The position numbers and the translations under genes are program-made. Source: Planctomycetota bacterium (GTDB taxonomy: Bacteria; Planctomycetota; Phycisphaerae; WQYP01; JAJZKY01). From it: a stretch of 7,801 bases of DNA. Within the stretch, counting starts at the first letter, position 1; each line of letters starts with the position of its first letter. The stretch is taken from the NCBI GenBank assembly GCA_021803885.1, contig JAJZKY010000194.1, positions 1-7,801 on the forward strand, in the 5' to 3' direction. Positions 1-7,316 of the stretch are shown here, in pieces. Below the pieces are notes generated by a model. That model had not been told where the DNA came from. It saw nothing but the letters and a program-made list of their open reading frames with translations, and made no database searches.

Positions 1-51
1 GCTGTAGCGCTTCTCCAGTTCCAACAAAGTCCTCGGAAAATCCTCGTCCAT
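1..51 (-). CDS. IS1595-family transposase, N-terminal fragment (cut by window edge)
   Basis: Only 17 codons are visible: MDEDFPRTLLELEKRYS. The pattern of an acidic start followed by F-P-(K/R)-T-L-x-E-(L/F)-E-x-R-(Y/F) is characteristic of the extreme N-terminus of IS1595-type (ISXO2-like, DDE) transposases. There it precedes a 'TEEAC..YL..LRWP.GF.CP.C' zinc-ribbon segment, which would lie beyond the window. The frame is open to the edge, and the start is the only ATG between it and the presumed element end. A weak purine-rich site (GGGG) lies just before the ATG. With so few residues the assignment is recognition of a short motif, so an unrelated protein cannot be excluded. Confidence 0.55.
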   Translation of the reverse strand, partial: MDEDFPRTLLELEKRYS

Positions 52-99
52 GACCCCGAACCCTACATCTTGGGGTCGGTGGCGTCAAGTAAATATCCC
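1..99 (-). mobile_element. Partial insertion sequence, probably IS1595 type (one end only)
   Basis: A transposase-like reading frame starts at 51 and runs leftwards out of the window. About 30 to 48 bases in front of its start the minus strand reads GGGATATTTACTTGACGCC (99 to 81). This looks like the terminal inverted repeat of an IS1595-type element: a GGG end followed by a short non-coding stretch and then the transposase start. The opposite end, the second inverted repeat and the target duplication are not in the window, so the boundary at about 99 is an inference. The family call rests on the transposase N-terminus and my memory of such ends, not on a search. Confidence 0.5.
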
Positions 100-237
100 T
101 AAAACTCAAATGCTAACTGGCGGACGCATAGCAAACCGTTCATCGCGGGCACCGTGGTGAATTGCAGAGTCGCGAGACCGCATCCGAGCAGGCAACCGGC
201 CGGTCACGGATCGCTAAGGCTTCGGAGCGGGACATGA

Positions 238-951
238 TTATTTGTTGCGGCGCAGGTCTTCAGTCAGGATGATGGCCTCGGCTATCTCTCGAATCGGCTT
301 GCGGCGCTGACGGCTTTGTTTCTGAAGAGCGATATATGCGGCTTCTTCATCCAATCCCATATCGCGCTGCAAAATACCTTTTGCTCGCTCCATCAACTTG
401 CGTGTTTCAAGCTGATCGCTGAGCTGTGATTTTTCAAATTCCATTCGCGCAAGCTCGATTTCGGCGCCCACCAGATAACCTAGCGTGGTGATCAGCTTTA
501 TCTCTCGGCGGGTGTGCGCGTGCGGTGCGCGATGCTGCACATTGATGACTCCAACAAGCTTTCCGCGACATAGCACGGGCACCGAGAGAAAGGCCTCGAA
601 GCGATCTTCTGGAAGATTCCCCACCTTCGTGAAGCGGCGATCGTCGGACGCTTTGGCGGAGATGGCGACCGGCTTGTTGTGGGCGGCGACCCATCCCGTG
701 ATTCCCTCACCCACCGCCAGACCTACGCGGTCGACTACGTCGGCATGAGGATTCTTAGAGGCGCGCAGCACCAAATGATCCTTCTCGAGTACGTAGATGA
801 AGCAGGAGTCGCATCGGACGGCCTCGGCAACTACCTCGATGACGCGATCGACAACCGCATGGAAGGGGTCTGCTGCGGCAATCCTGCTTCCTATGTCATG
901 TAAAAGGTCGATATCGCTGGTGTCTTCCATCTCTCTTGATTCTTGATCCAT
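238..951 (-). CDS. GAF-ANTAR domain RNA-binding regulator (putative antiterminator)
   Basis: This is a 237-residue cytoplasmic one-component regulator. Residues ~30-165 form a GAF domain (RCDSCFIYV at 46-54, then GEGITGWVA and FLSVPVLCRGKLVGVINVQHR), which should bind a small ligand. A short helical linker (~165-183) leads into a C-terminal ANTAR domain (~178-232: LMERAKGILQRDMGLDEEAAY, then the aromatic-poor helix ending IREIAEAIILTEDL). ANTAR domains bind paired RNA hairpins in leaders and control termination or translation, often of nitrogen genes (AmiR, NasR). I chose the ATG at 951 rather than the in-frame ATG at 981 because AGGAGG sits six bases before it and the upstream ten residues are not domain-like. 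It follows the GntR gene by 60 bases and may be read through from the urea operon. There is no receiver domain and no histidine kinase nearby, so sensing is presumably direct through GAF. The domain call is secure; the RNA target is unknown. Confidence 0.88.
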   Translation of the reverse strand: MDQESREMEDTSDIDLLHDIGSRIAAADPFHAVVDRVIEVVAEAVRCDSCFIYVLEKDHLVLRASKNPHADVVDRVGLAVGEGITGWVAAHNKPVAISAKASDDRRFTKVGNLPEDRFEAFLSVPVLCRGKLVGVINVQHRAPHAHTRREIKLITTLGYLVGAEIELARMEFEKSQLSDQLETRKLMERAKGILQRDMGLDEEAAYIALQKQSRQRRKPIREIAEAIILTEDLRRNK

Positions 952-957
952 AGCAAT

Positions 958-963
958 CCTCCT
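958..963 (-). promoter_or_regulatory. Ribosome binding site deciding the GAF-ANTAR start
   Basis: The minus strand reads AGGAGG here, six bases before the ATG at 951. It is among the strongest Shine-Dalgarno matches in the leftward cluster. It rules against the longer frame starting at 981, which would place this site inside the coding sequence. Confidence 0.75.
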
Positions 964-1011
964 CGAGGTAATAAGTCTCAATCCGTCGCTGCAGACCTAA
1001 GAAGCCCTTTC

Positions 1012-1740
1012 TCAGTGGGAGGAATGAGTCGTGGCGACATTCACTTCATGTGGCGAGAAGCTCCTGCGCGCATTTTGCAGCTTCAACAATGTAAGCTTTC
1101 GAGCTTCGACACGCGATACTTCAATATGCGTTGCAAGTTGATCCGCAGCTGCGGAAAATGCGCCTTGGCGCAGGCCCGCAATCATGGACGCATGCTCCTT
1201 ATACGTCGCAGCGATCCGTGAGCGCTGTGTAAAATCAAGGCGGCGAACGATTCGAATTTTTTCTGTTACCTCCATGTGCACGCGCGTAAATTCGCTATTT
1301 TTCGATGCCGCGACCAAACTACAATGGAAATCCTCGTCCCAAATGGCGACCTGCAGCGGGTTGTTGCTGCGATCTGTAGGGTTAACTTGCCAAATGGCTT
1401 CGAGCGGGAGCAGGATCAGGTTTAATTCTTCTGCGCTCAGATCTTTCATGCGCTGAATGGATGTCCGCTCTAGAAGTATCCTCAACTCATAGAGTGCGTC
1501 GAGCTGGTCGAAATCTATTGGGCGCACCTCCCATCCGTTGCGGAAGTTTACATCCAGAAAACCTTCCCGCTCCAGCCGATAAAGGGCCTGACGCACCGGC
1601 GTGCGGCTGGCTCCGGTACGGTCTGCAACTTCCGCTTCAGTAAATCTGTCTCCAGGCAATAACTGAAATTCAAAGAGTTCAAACTTGAGTTGCCCGTAAA
1701 CTGTGTCCGCCAGGTTTTGTCGACGTGGATTTGTAGCCAT
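1012..1740 (-). CDS. GntR-family transcriptional regulator, FCD (FadR-type) subfamily
   Basis: This 242-residue DNA-binding regulator has an N-terminal winged helix-turn-helix at ~8-75. The recognition region is TEAEVADRTGASRTPVRQAL (34-53), followed by YRLEREGFL and the wing. Residues ~80-212 form an all-helical FCD ligand-binding domain. D135 and H139 (in WDEDFH), H183 (YKEH) and H205 (ATHIE) are placed like the Asp/His set that holds a metal ion and often a carboxylate ligand in FCD proteins. The tail (213-242) is unconserved. The start at 1740 lies 18 bases after the urea carboxylase stop, so the gene is very likely the third of that operon, giving feedback control. Its Shine-Dalgarno is weak (AGGA, 13 bases upstream), which suggests low or coupled translation. 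The likely job is repression of the operon, relieved by urea, allophanate or a related carboxylate; the ligand is inference. The candidate operator is the palindrome at 7275-7289. Confidence 0.9.
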   Translation of the reverse strand: MATNPRRQNLADTVYGQLKFELFEFQLLPGDRFTEAEVADRTGASRTPVRQALYRLEREGFLDVNFRNGWEVRPIDFDQLDALYELRILLERTSIQRMKDLSAEELNLILLPLEAIWQVNPTDRSNNPLQVAIWDEDFHCSLVAASKNSEFTRVHMEVTEKIRIVRRLDFTQRSRIAATYKEHASMIAGLRQGAFSAAADQLATHIEVSRVEARKLTLLKLQNARRSFSPHEVNVATTHSSH

Positions 1741-1758
1741 AGTGAATTGAGATTCCTG

Positions 1759-4700
1759 TCAGATTTCGATTACCGCCAAAATATCACCTGTAGCGACGGA
1801 ATGACCAACAGCGCAGCAGATAGCCCTAAGAACGCCGGCCATAGGAGCTGAAACAGTGAGCTCCATCTTCATTGCCTCGACAACAAGAATGGGCTGATCC
1901 GCTTCCACTCTTTGTCCCGGCTCAGCCAATAGTTTCCAAACGCTACCGTGCATGGGAGCCTGGATTCGATGCCCGTCGGGAACTGTCGACTCCTCTACGG
2001 CAGGGATGGAGGCCGGCGCTGCCCCAACGGCGGATTCGCGATCTTTCCAATGAGATATCTCCGTTGTGAAGGCCGCCTGCTGTCGTTCGCGGAAGGCCGC
2101 AATACTACTGGCGTGAAGTTCCAGAAATTGCCGATAGGCTCCGAAGTCGAAGATCTCTTCCTCGATAGTAATGCGGTATCGTCCGGTGCGGAATGCTTCG
2201 CGCTGCTCTGTCAGTTCCGCCTCTTCGACGGGATAAAAGCATACCTGATCGAAGAAGCGCAGCAGCCAGGGTCGATCAGCCTCAAACTGCTTGTTCTTCA
2301 AAAACTTATTCCAAATTGGCAGCGTGCGGCCCACAAGTTGATACCCTCCAGGCGAGTCCATACCGTAAATGCACATGTACATGCCGCCAATGCCTACAGT
2401 GCCTTCAGCGGTAAAGGTGCGCGCCGGATTGTACTTGGAGCTAAGCAAACGATGACGCGGATCGACAGGCACGGCGCAGGGTGCGCCCAGATAAACATCT
2501 CCCAGTCCAAGGACCATGTAGCGGGCGGTGCGGATGATCTCCCGCACGTCGGCAATGGTCTCCAAGCCGTTGATGCGCCGCAGAAATTCCATGTTGCTGG
2601 GTAGCCACGGCGCATCGGCTCGCACCGTTTCCCGGTATCGCTGTATTGCTCCTAGCGTCGCCGAGTCCTCAAATGCTATGGGGAGATGCACAGTACGTAT
2701 GGGGACCTTCAAGTCAGCCACATCGGGCAGCATTTCTTCTATGCGTAACAGATGGCGCATCAGGTCTGGTTGTTTCATGCGGCTGCTGTCGTAGCGAATT
2801 TGAAGCGACCGTACGCCCGGCGAAAGCTCTTCGACTGGAAGCTTCTCCGCGCGGATTGTTTCCATCAGCAGATGCACGCGCAAGCGCGACGCGAGGTCAA
2901 GTATGTCCTCGCCATATTCGAGCAGGATGTAATTGTCTCCAGCCTGACGCCACTGCGCTTTAGGATGATGGCCGTCGGCGTTGCGCTCTGCAATTAGTGT
3001 TGCCGATGCTCTGCCTTTCGGTAGCAAGGAGGGAGCTGAATGCGGCGGGATCGGCTTCGACCTGAATGTGCAAATGCGCTCTTCCTGCGCCTGCTCAAGC
3101 CCGAGAGCCTCCGCGTATTGCAGCGGAACAAAGCGGATCCGGCTGCCTGGCTTGACCTGGCCCACCTTCCACAATTCCGCCTTCGCGATGGTCACGGGAC
3201 AGACGAAGCCACCCAGGCTGGGACCGTCGCGTGTGAGGATTACCGGACTGTCGCCAGTGAAGTTGATGCTACCGAGCGCGTATTCGCAGTCATGCACATT
3301 CGAGGGATGGAGCCCGGCTTCTCCTCCGCTAGCGCGCGTCCACTGCGGCTTGGGACCGATCAACCGCACGCCGAGTCGGTTCGAGTTGTAATGAACTTCC
3401 CAGTCGGCGGCAAAGAACGCATCGATTGCTTGCAGCGTGAAGTAGTCGGGCGCGCCGTGGGGCCCGTAGAGCACGCCAATCTCCCAATGGTCTGAATAGC
3501 TGGGAATCATTTCTGAAGGCAGGGCGCGCGGCACATCCGTGGGCGCAGGTGTTGTGCAGCCGGCAAGCCGTGGGTTACTGATTCGCAGCATGTCGCCTGA
3601 TCGCAGTATGCGCCCGGCATGGCCGCCGAACTGACCCAGGACGAAGGTGGACCGGCTTCCCAGGTATGTGGGTACATCTAATCCGTTGCGAATTGCTATG
3701 TAAGTGCGGCAGCCGCTGCTTGCACGCCCAACACGCAACATTTGGCCCGCTCTCACACTCACTGGCGACCACATTGGAACGATCTGATTGTCCAGCGTGG
3801 CGGCCGTCTCGGCGCCGGTCAACGCAATCACAGCCTCGCTGTGAAATCGCAGGGTGGGGCCATGCAAAGTACATTCCACGCCCGCGGAATGGCTGTGGTT
3901 GCCGACGATGCGATTCGCGAGACGGAATGCGTAATCATCCATGGGTCCCGAGGGCGGAACGCCCACATCCCAATATCCGGTGCGTCCGGGATAATCCTGC
4001 ACCGTTGTGTAGCTTCCCGGTTCCAGCACTTCAATCAATGGAGCTTGATAGACAAAACTGTCGAGAAAACACGTGGTCACTTCTCCGGCGACAAAGTTCG
4101 CGCTGGCGACGATTTCGCGCAGATAGTCGAGATTGGTTTCAATTCCGTGCATCCGCGTAGCGTCCAATGCCGCGTAAAGTTTATTCCGCGCCTGTTCGCG
4201 TGTTTCGCCGTGGACGATCACCTTGGCCAACAGGGGATCGTAGTAAGGAGAAACCTCCGTGCCAGTTTCAACCCAACCGTCCACTCGCACGTTTTCTGGA
4301 AAACAGACCTCCGTCAGCGTTCCGGGAGATGGCCGGAAGGACTTGGCCGGGTCTTCGGCATAGATACGCACTTCCATCGCGGCGCCCTGTGGCGCACGAC
4401 GCAGCGCATTCCAGTCAAGTGGTTCGCCAGAGGCGACGCGCACCATGGCCTCCACCAGGTCGTGGCCAGTGACCATTTCTGTGACCGGATGTTCGACCTG
4501 GAGACGTGTATTGACTTCGAGAAAATAGAAATTTCCTCCATTCGTATCTTGGTCGGAGGTGTCGTAAATGAACTCGACCGTGCCTGCCGAGCGGTAGTTG
4601 ACAGTCTCGCCCAACTTTACCGCTGACTCAAGCAACGCTGTGCGTGTTGTGCTGGCGAGGTTCGGCGCGGGAGTCTCCTCAACGACCTTTTGGTTACGCC

Positions 4701-5394
4701 GCTGAATCGAACAGTCCCGCTCGCCCAGTGCCACGACGCGACCTTCACCATCGCCAAAAATCTGTACCTCGATGTGGCGCGCGTGTTCGATGTAACGCTC
4801 AAGGAACAAGCCGCCATCGCGGAAAAACTGCACGCCGAGGCGCTGCACGCTCTCATAGGCCGCGATTAGCTCTTCCGGCGTTGCGCATCGCGACAGACCG
4901 ATACCGCCGCCCCCTGCCGTGCTCTTGAGCATCACCGGATAACCCAGGCGTTCTGCCGCTTCAAGAGTTTCTTCGACCCCCGACAACAGCCCGGTTCCGG
5001 GTGTAAGGGGCACACCTGCTTTGGCCGCAAGTTCGCGAGAGCGGTGTTTCAGACCGAAGTCGCGCATCTGAGTGGGCGTAGGGCCAATGAAAACCACTCC
5101 TGCCGCCTCGCACGCCTCGGCAAACTCCGCGCTCTCTGAAAGAAACCCATAACCGGGGAAAACAGCTTCAGCACCCGACTGACGGCACGCATCGATCAGT
5201 TTATCGATGCGAAGATAGCTCTCTGCGGGTCGCACTCCTCCTAGAGCGATCGCCGAATCGGCGCTGCGCGCGTGCGCCGCATCCCGATCCGCATCCGCAT
5301 AGACGGCAACGCTGCGAATGCCCATTCGGCGAAAAGTTCGCATGGCGCGGAGAGCAATTTCCCCGCGATTGGCTACAAGAATAGTAGAGAACAT
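1759..5394 (-). CDS. uca: Urea carboxylase (biotin-dependent, full-length multidomain)
   Basis: This 1211-residue cytoplasmic enzyme makes allophanate from urea, bicarbonate and ATP, the first step of the urea amidolyase route. Domains in order:
- biotin carboxylase, ~1-450: VANRGEIA at 7-14, the glycine-rich ATP-grasp loop GGGG at 161-164 after K157, EVNTRLQVEH at 293-302, and R343 in the EVRIYAEDP motif;
- carboxyltransferase part 1, the AHS2/KipA-like domain, ~455-760: TVQDYPGRTGYWDVGVPPSG and GPMDDYAFRLAN;
- a proline-rich linker, ~770-815;
- carboxyltransferase part 2, the AHS1/KipI-like domain, ~820-1030: LGLGDVYLGAP and GGYQLVGRT;
- a biotinyl carrier domain, ~1142-1211, with the biotinylated lysine K1176 in EAMKM.
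Length and order match bacterial urea carboxylases and nothing essential is missing. GGAG six bases before the ATG supports the start. It lies 32 bases after the allophanate hydrolase stop. Close relatives act on guanidine instead. The absence of the usual carboxyguanidine deiminase genes here favours urea, but sequence alone does not settle it. Confidence 0.93.
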   Translation of the reverse strand: MFSTILVANRGEIALRAMRTFRRMGIRSVAVYADADRDAAHARSADSAIALGGVRPAESYLRIDKLIDACRQSGAEAVFPGYGFLSESAEFAEACEAAGVVFIGPTPTQMRDFGLKHRSRELAAKAGVPLTPGTGLLSGVEETLEAAERLGYPVMLKSTAGGGGIGLSRCATPEELIAAYESVQRLGVQFFRDGGLFLERYIEHARHIEVQIFGDGEGRVVALGERDCSIQRRNQKVVEETPAPNLASTTRTALLESAVKLGETVNYRSAGTVEFIYDTSDQDTNGGNFYFLEVNTRLQVEHPVTEMVTGHDLVEAMVRVASGEPLDWNALRRAPQGAAMEVRIYAEDPAKSFRPSPGTLTEVCFPENVRVDGWVETGTEVSPYYDPLLAKVIVHGETREQARNKLYAALDATRMHGIETNLDYLREIVASANFVAGEVTTCFLDSFVYQAPLIEVLEPGSYTTVQDYPGRTGYWDVGVPPSGPMDDYAFRLANRIVGNHSHSAGVECTLHGPTLRFHSEAVIALTGAETAATLDNQIVPMWSPVSVRAGQMLRVGRASSGCRTYIAIRNGLDVPTYLGSRSTFVLGQFGGHAGRILRSGDMLRISNPRLAGCTTPAPTDVPRALPSEMIPSYSDHWEIGVLYGPHGAPDYFTLQAIDAFFAADWEVHYNSNRLGVRLIGPKPQWTRASGGEAGLHPSNVHDCEYALGSINFTGDSPVILTRDGPSLGGFVCPVTIAKAELWKVGQVKPGSRIRFVPLQYAEALGLEQAQEERICTFRSKPIPPHSAPSLLPKGRASATLIAERNADGHHPKAQWRQAGDNYILLEYGEDILDLASRLRVHLLMETIRAEKLPVEELSPGVRSLQIRYDSSRMKQPDLMRHLLRIEEMLPDVADLKVPIRTVHLPIAFEDSATLGAIQRYRETVRADAPWLPSNMEFLRRINGLETIADVREIIRTARYMVLGLGDVYLGAPCAVPVDPRHRLLSSKYNPARTFTAEGTVGIGGMYMCIYGMDSPGGYQLVGRTLPIWNKFLKNKQFEADRPWLLRFFDQVCFYPVEEAELTEQREAFRTGRYRITIEEEIFDFGAYRQFLELHASSIAAFRERQQAAFTTEISHWKDRESAVGAAPASIPAVEESTVPDGHRIQAPMHGSVWKLLAEPGQRVEADQPILVVEAMKMELTVSAPMAGVLRAICCAVGHSVATGDILAVIEI

Positions 5395-5426
5395 CGCTAT
5401 CTCCGGTGCGTAGAGGTTGGTACAAA

Positions 5427-7262
5427 TTACAGGCTAGCCAGATAAGCCCGCCAGCCACCGAAGGAGGTGATATCCCTCGCTCCAGCGAGTCCATAGGGTT
5501 CGCAGATGAATCCTTTTACAGTTTGCCCGTCGACCAGGGTGATGTTTCCGATGCCTAGCGGCGGCGGCACTTCCGCGGTGAACGAACCAAAGTTATCCCG
5601 TGGTACGTCCCACAGTTCTACCGCAATCGACGCACCCTGTTCTCCGTCCGCGACACGCAGGAGTCCGGGCTTAGGAGGCTTGCTATTCGCGACAGCAAAT
5701 AGGCGATATTTGTCGATGGTCTTTGTTGCTTCGACAAATGCCGCGCCGCGAGAAGTGAGCTGATGGTTTAGCGGCATTCCGCGTAGGTGTGCGCCTACCA
5801 CGGCCACGCGGATCGTATTCGGCGGAGGCGTGTGGAGACTTTCCCGTGGGGTGGAGTAGGCGCGCCCAGTAGCCCCCATAGTCGTGTTGCTAAGCGTCTC
5901 GCTGAGATGGCGTTGCCAGCGAAGTCCGAAGCTGGCCAGCGCCCGATCATGCCAGGCCGGAGCCAGCAGCGTGATCCCGGAGGGCAATCCATCGCGGCGG
6001 ATGCCGGCAGGGAGAGCGAGCGCGCACATATCGGCAAAATTGACGAAGTTCGTGTAGATGCCGAGCTTGGCATTCAGTGCGATCGGATCCGCAAGGACCT
6101 CGGCGATAGTGAACACAGTGGGCGCAGTTGGCACGAACAGCGCGTCCACATTGGCCATCGCAGTTTCAATGAGACGCGTCAGCTCGGCACGACGGTACTC
6201 TGCTCGAAATACGTCGGTGGCGGAAAACCTGGATGCCTTTTCTACAATGGAGCGCACCACAGGGTGAATGGCGTCTGGAGTGAGCTGCCACAGCGCCTCA
6301 ACGGCGGCAAACCGCTCAGCTACCCACGGGCCTTCATACAGCAACACAGCAAGCTCCAGAAAAGGTGTGAAGTCGATCGGCACAATTTCTGCGCCGAGAT
6401 CCTCGGCCATTTTGAGAGCCCGGTTGTAAATCTGGGCAGCTTCTTCGTCGCCGTAAAACTCCAGCTTCTGCGGAACGCCTAGCCGCGGACGATCCGCAAA
6501 GCCCACGGGAGCGGACGCGGGCTGAACGCGTGAATAGGCATCGTCTGCATCAAATCCGGCGGCGATGGCGGCAATCAACTCCGCATCCTCAAGGGTGAGC
6601 GCGAGGATTGAAACACAATCCAGCGTGCGACAGGCCGGAACCACCCCGGTGATAGGGAGCCATCCGCGTGTGGGTTTCAGGCCGACGATATTGTTCATCC
6701 CCGCCGGCACGCGGCCCGAACCGGCCGTGTCGGTTCCCAGCGCAAAGGGAACAATGCCGCGCGCAACCGCTGAAGCTGACCCGGAACTCGAACCTCCACT
6801 GATGAACTCTGGACGAAAAGAATTCGGAACAGATCCATAGGGGGAACGAGTGCCGACAAGTCCAGTAGCGAACTGATCTAGGTTCGTCTTGCCGATTACT
6901 ATGCCGCCCGCGTGTCGCAAGCGGCGCACTACCGTTGCATCCGCCTCCGCGATATAAGCAAATCCCGGACAGCCCGCAGTTGTAGGCCACCCAGCGACAT
7001 CGATGTTGTCTTTGACAGCGAAGGGGACACCGTAGAGTGGGAGTTTGTGGAAATCTCCATCCACTTCCAGCAGCCTAGCCTCCAGGTCTTCGAGTTGCGC
7101 GTTGAATCTGACCTCATCAATCCGCGTAATCCATGCCGGGTCGTCCGGCCGAAGGTCGAGTGCTTCGAGCAAGTTACGCGGGTGAATCGTGCCGCGACGA
7201 TAGCCGGCCTGCCACTCGGCCAGACTCCACCCAGAAAAAATGTCTTTACATATCGGGACCAT
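5427..7262 (-). CDS. atzF: Allophanate hydrolase (amidase-signature plus C-terminal domain)
   Basis: This 611-residue enzyme hydrolyses allophanate to ammonia and CO2, the second step after urea carboxylase. Residues ~15-460 are an amidase-signature domain. The Ser-cisSer-Lys triad is visible as K84 (in VKDNID), S158 (first Ser of GGSSSGS) and S182 (in DTAGSGRVP). The spacings of 74 and 24 residues agree with those I recall for AtzF. Residues ~485-611 form the allophanate-hydrolase C-terminal domain (VAVVGAHLRGMPLN, then GNITLVDGQTVKGFICEP and the closing GGWRAYL), which separates it from ordinary amidases such as GatA. I chose the ATG at 7262. An in-frame ATG at 7298 would add 12 unconserved residues (MFSLYCIQERIQ), has no Shine-Dalgarno, and would lie inside an inverted repeat and before a likely operator. 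The chosen start has only a weak AAGAG nine bases away, so the start is less certain than the function. It is the first gene of the leftward operon. Confidence 0.93.
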   Translation of the reverse strand: MVPICKDIFSGWSLAEWQAGYRRGTIHPRNLLEALDLRPDDPAWITRIDEVRFNAQLEDLEARLLEVDGDFHKLPLYGVPFAVKDNIDVAGWPTTAGCPGFAYIAEADATVVRRLRHAGGIVIGKTNLDQFATGLVGTRSPYGSVPNSFRPEFISGGSSSGSASAVARGIVPFALGTDTAGSGRVPAGMNNIVGLKPTRGWLPITGVVPACRTLDCVSILALTLEDAELIAAIAAGFDADDAYSRVQPASAPVGFADRPRLGVPQKLEFYGDEEAAQIYNRALKMAEDLGAEIVPIDFTPFLELAVLLYEGPWVAERFAAVEALWQLTPDAIHPVVRSIVEKASRFSATDVFRAEYRRAELTRLIETAMANVDALFVPTAPTVFTIAEVLADPIALNAKLGIYTNFVNFADMCALALPAGIRRDGLPSGITLLAPAWHDRALASFGLRWQRHLSETLSNTTMGATGRAYSTPRESLHTPPPNTIRVAVVGAHLRGMPLNHQLTSRGAAFVEATKTIDKYRLFAVANSKPPKPGLLRVADGEQGASIAVELWDVPRDNFGSFTAEVPPPLGIGNITLVDGQTVKGFICEPYGLAGARDITSFGGWRAYLASL

Positions 7263-7274
7263 TTGGATACGCTC

Positions 7275-7289
7275 TTGTATACAGTACAA
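7275..7289. promoter_or_regulatory. Candidate GntR/FCD operator palindrome
   Basis: TTGTATACAGTACAA has perfect five-base arms (TTGTA-N5-TACAA) and contains the eight-base palindrome TGTATACA at 7276-7283. It lies 13 bases before the allophanate hydrolase start. FadR-type GntR regulators are known to prefer short palindromes with a GT...AC core, which this fits. The operon encodes exactly such a regulator as its third gene, so autoregulated repression is the simplest reading. The core is only 8 to 15 bp, and binding is inference. Confidence 0.45.
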
Positions 7290-7313
7290 CGAAAACATCC
7301 AATCTGTACTGTA
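7280..7313 (-). repeat. Perfect 9-bp inverted repeat in the urea operon leader
   Basis: TACAGTACA (7280-7288) and TGTACTGTA (7305-7313) are exact reverse complements separated by 16 bases. If transcribed leftwards they give a hairpin whose 3' foot is 17 bases before the start codon of allophanate hydrolase. There is no following U-run, so it is not an intrinsic terminator. The right-hand copy could also be a second half-operator for the GntR protein, since the left-hand arm overlaps the palindrome at 7275-7289. Confidence 0.6.
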
Positions 7314-7316
7314 AAT

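Noticed and set aside
195..204. ACCGGCCGGT, a 10-bp perfect palindrome downstream of the GAF-ANTAR gene, as a terminator
   Set aside because: There is no loop and no U-run on either strand, so it cannot act as an intrinsic terminator. A random GC-rich palindrome is likely.
130..235. A short minus-strand frame beginning MSRSEALAIRDRP between the IS end and the GAF-ANTAR stop
   Set aside because: It has about 31 codons, no convincing ribosome binding site and no recognisable family, and its start sits just past the end of the GAF-ANTAR gene. Chance explains it.
3742..4626. A 294-codon open frame on the plus strand
   Set aside because: It is entirely antisense to the biotin carboxylase and AHS2 parts of urea carboxylase, and its translation resembles no family. 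It is a shadow of a GC-rich gene.
5461..5473. A perfect extended Shine-Dalgarno-like sequence, AAGGAGGTGATAT, on the plus strand
   Set aside because: It lies inside allophanate hydrolase, antisense to the codons for a conserved C-terminal segment (DITSFGG). The next plus-strand ATG is over 30 bases away and opens only a shadow frame.
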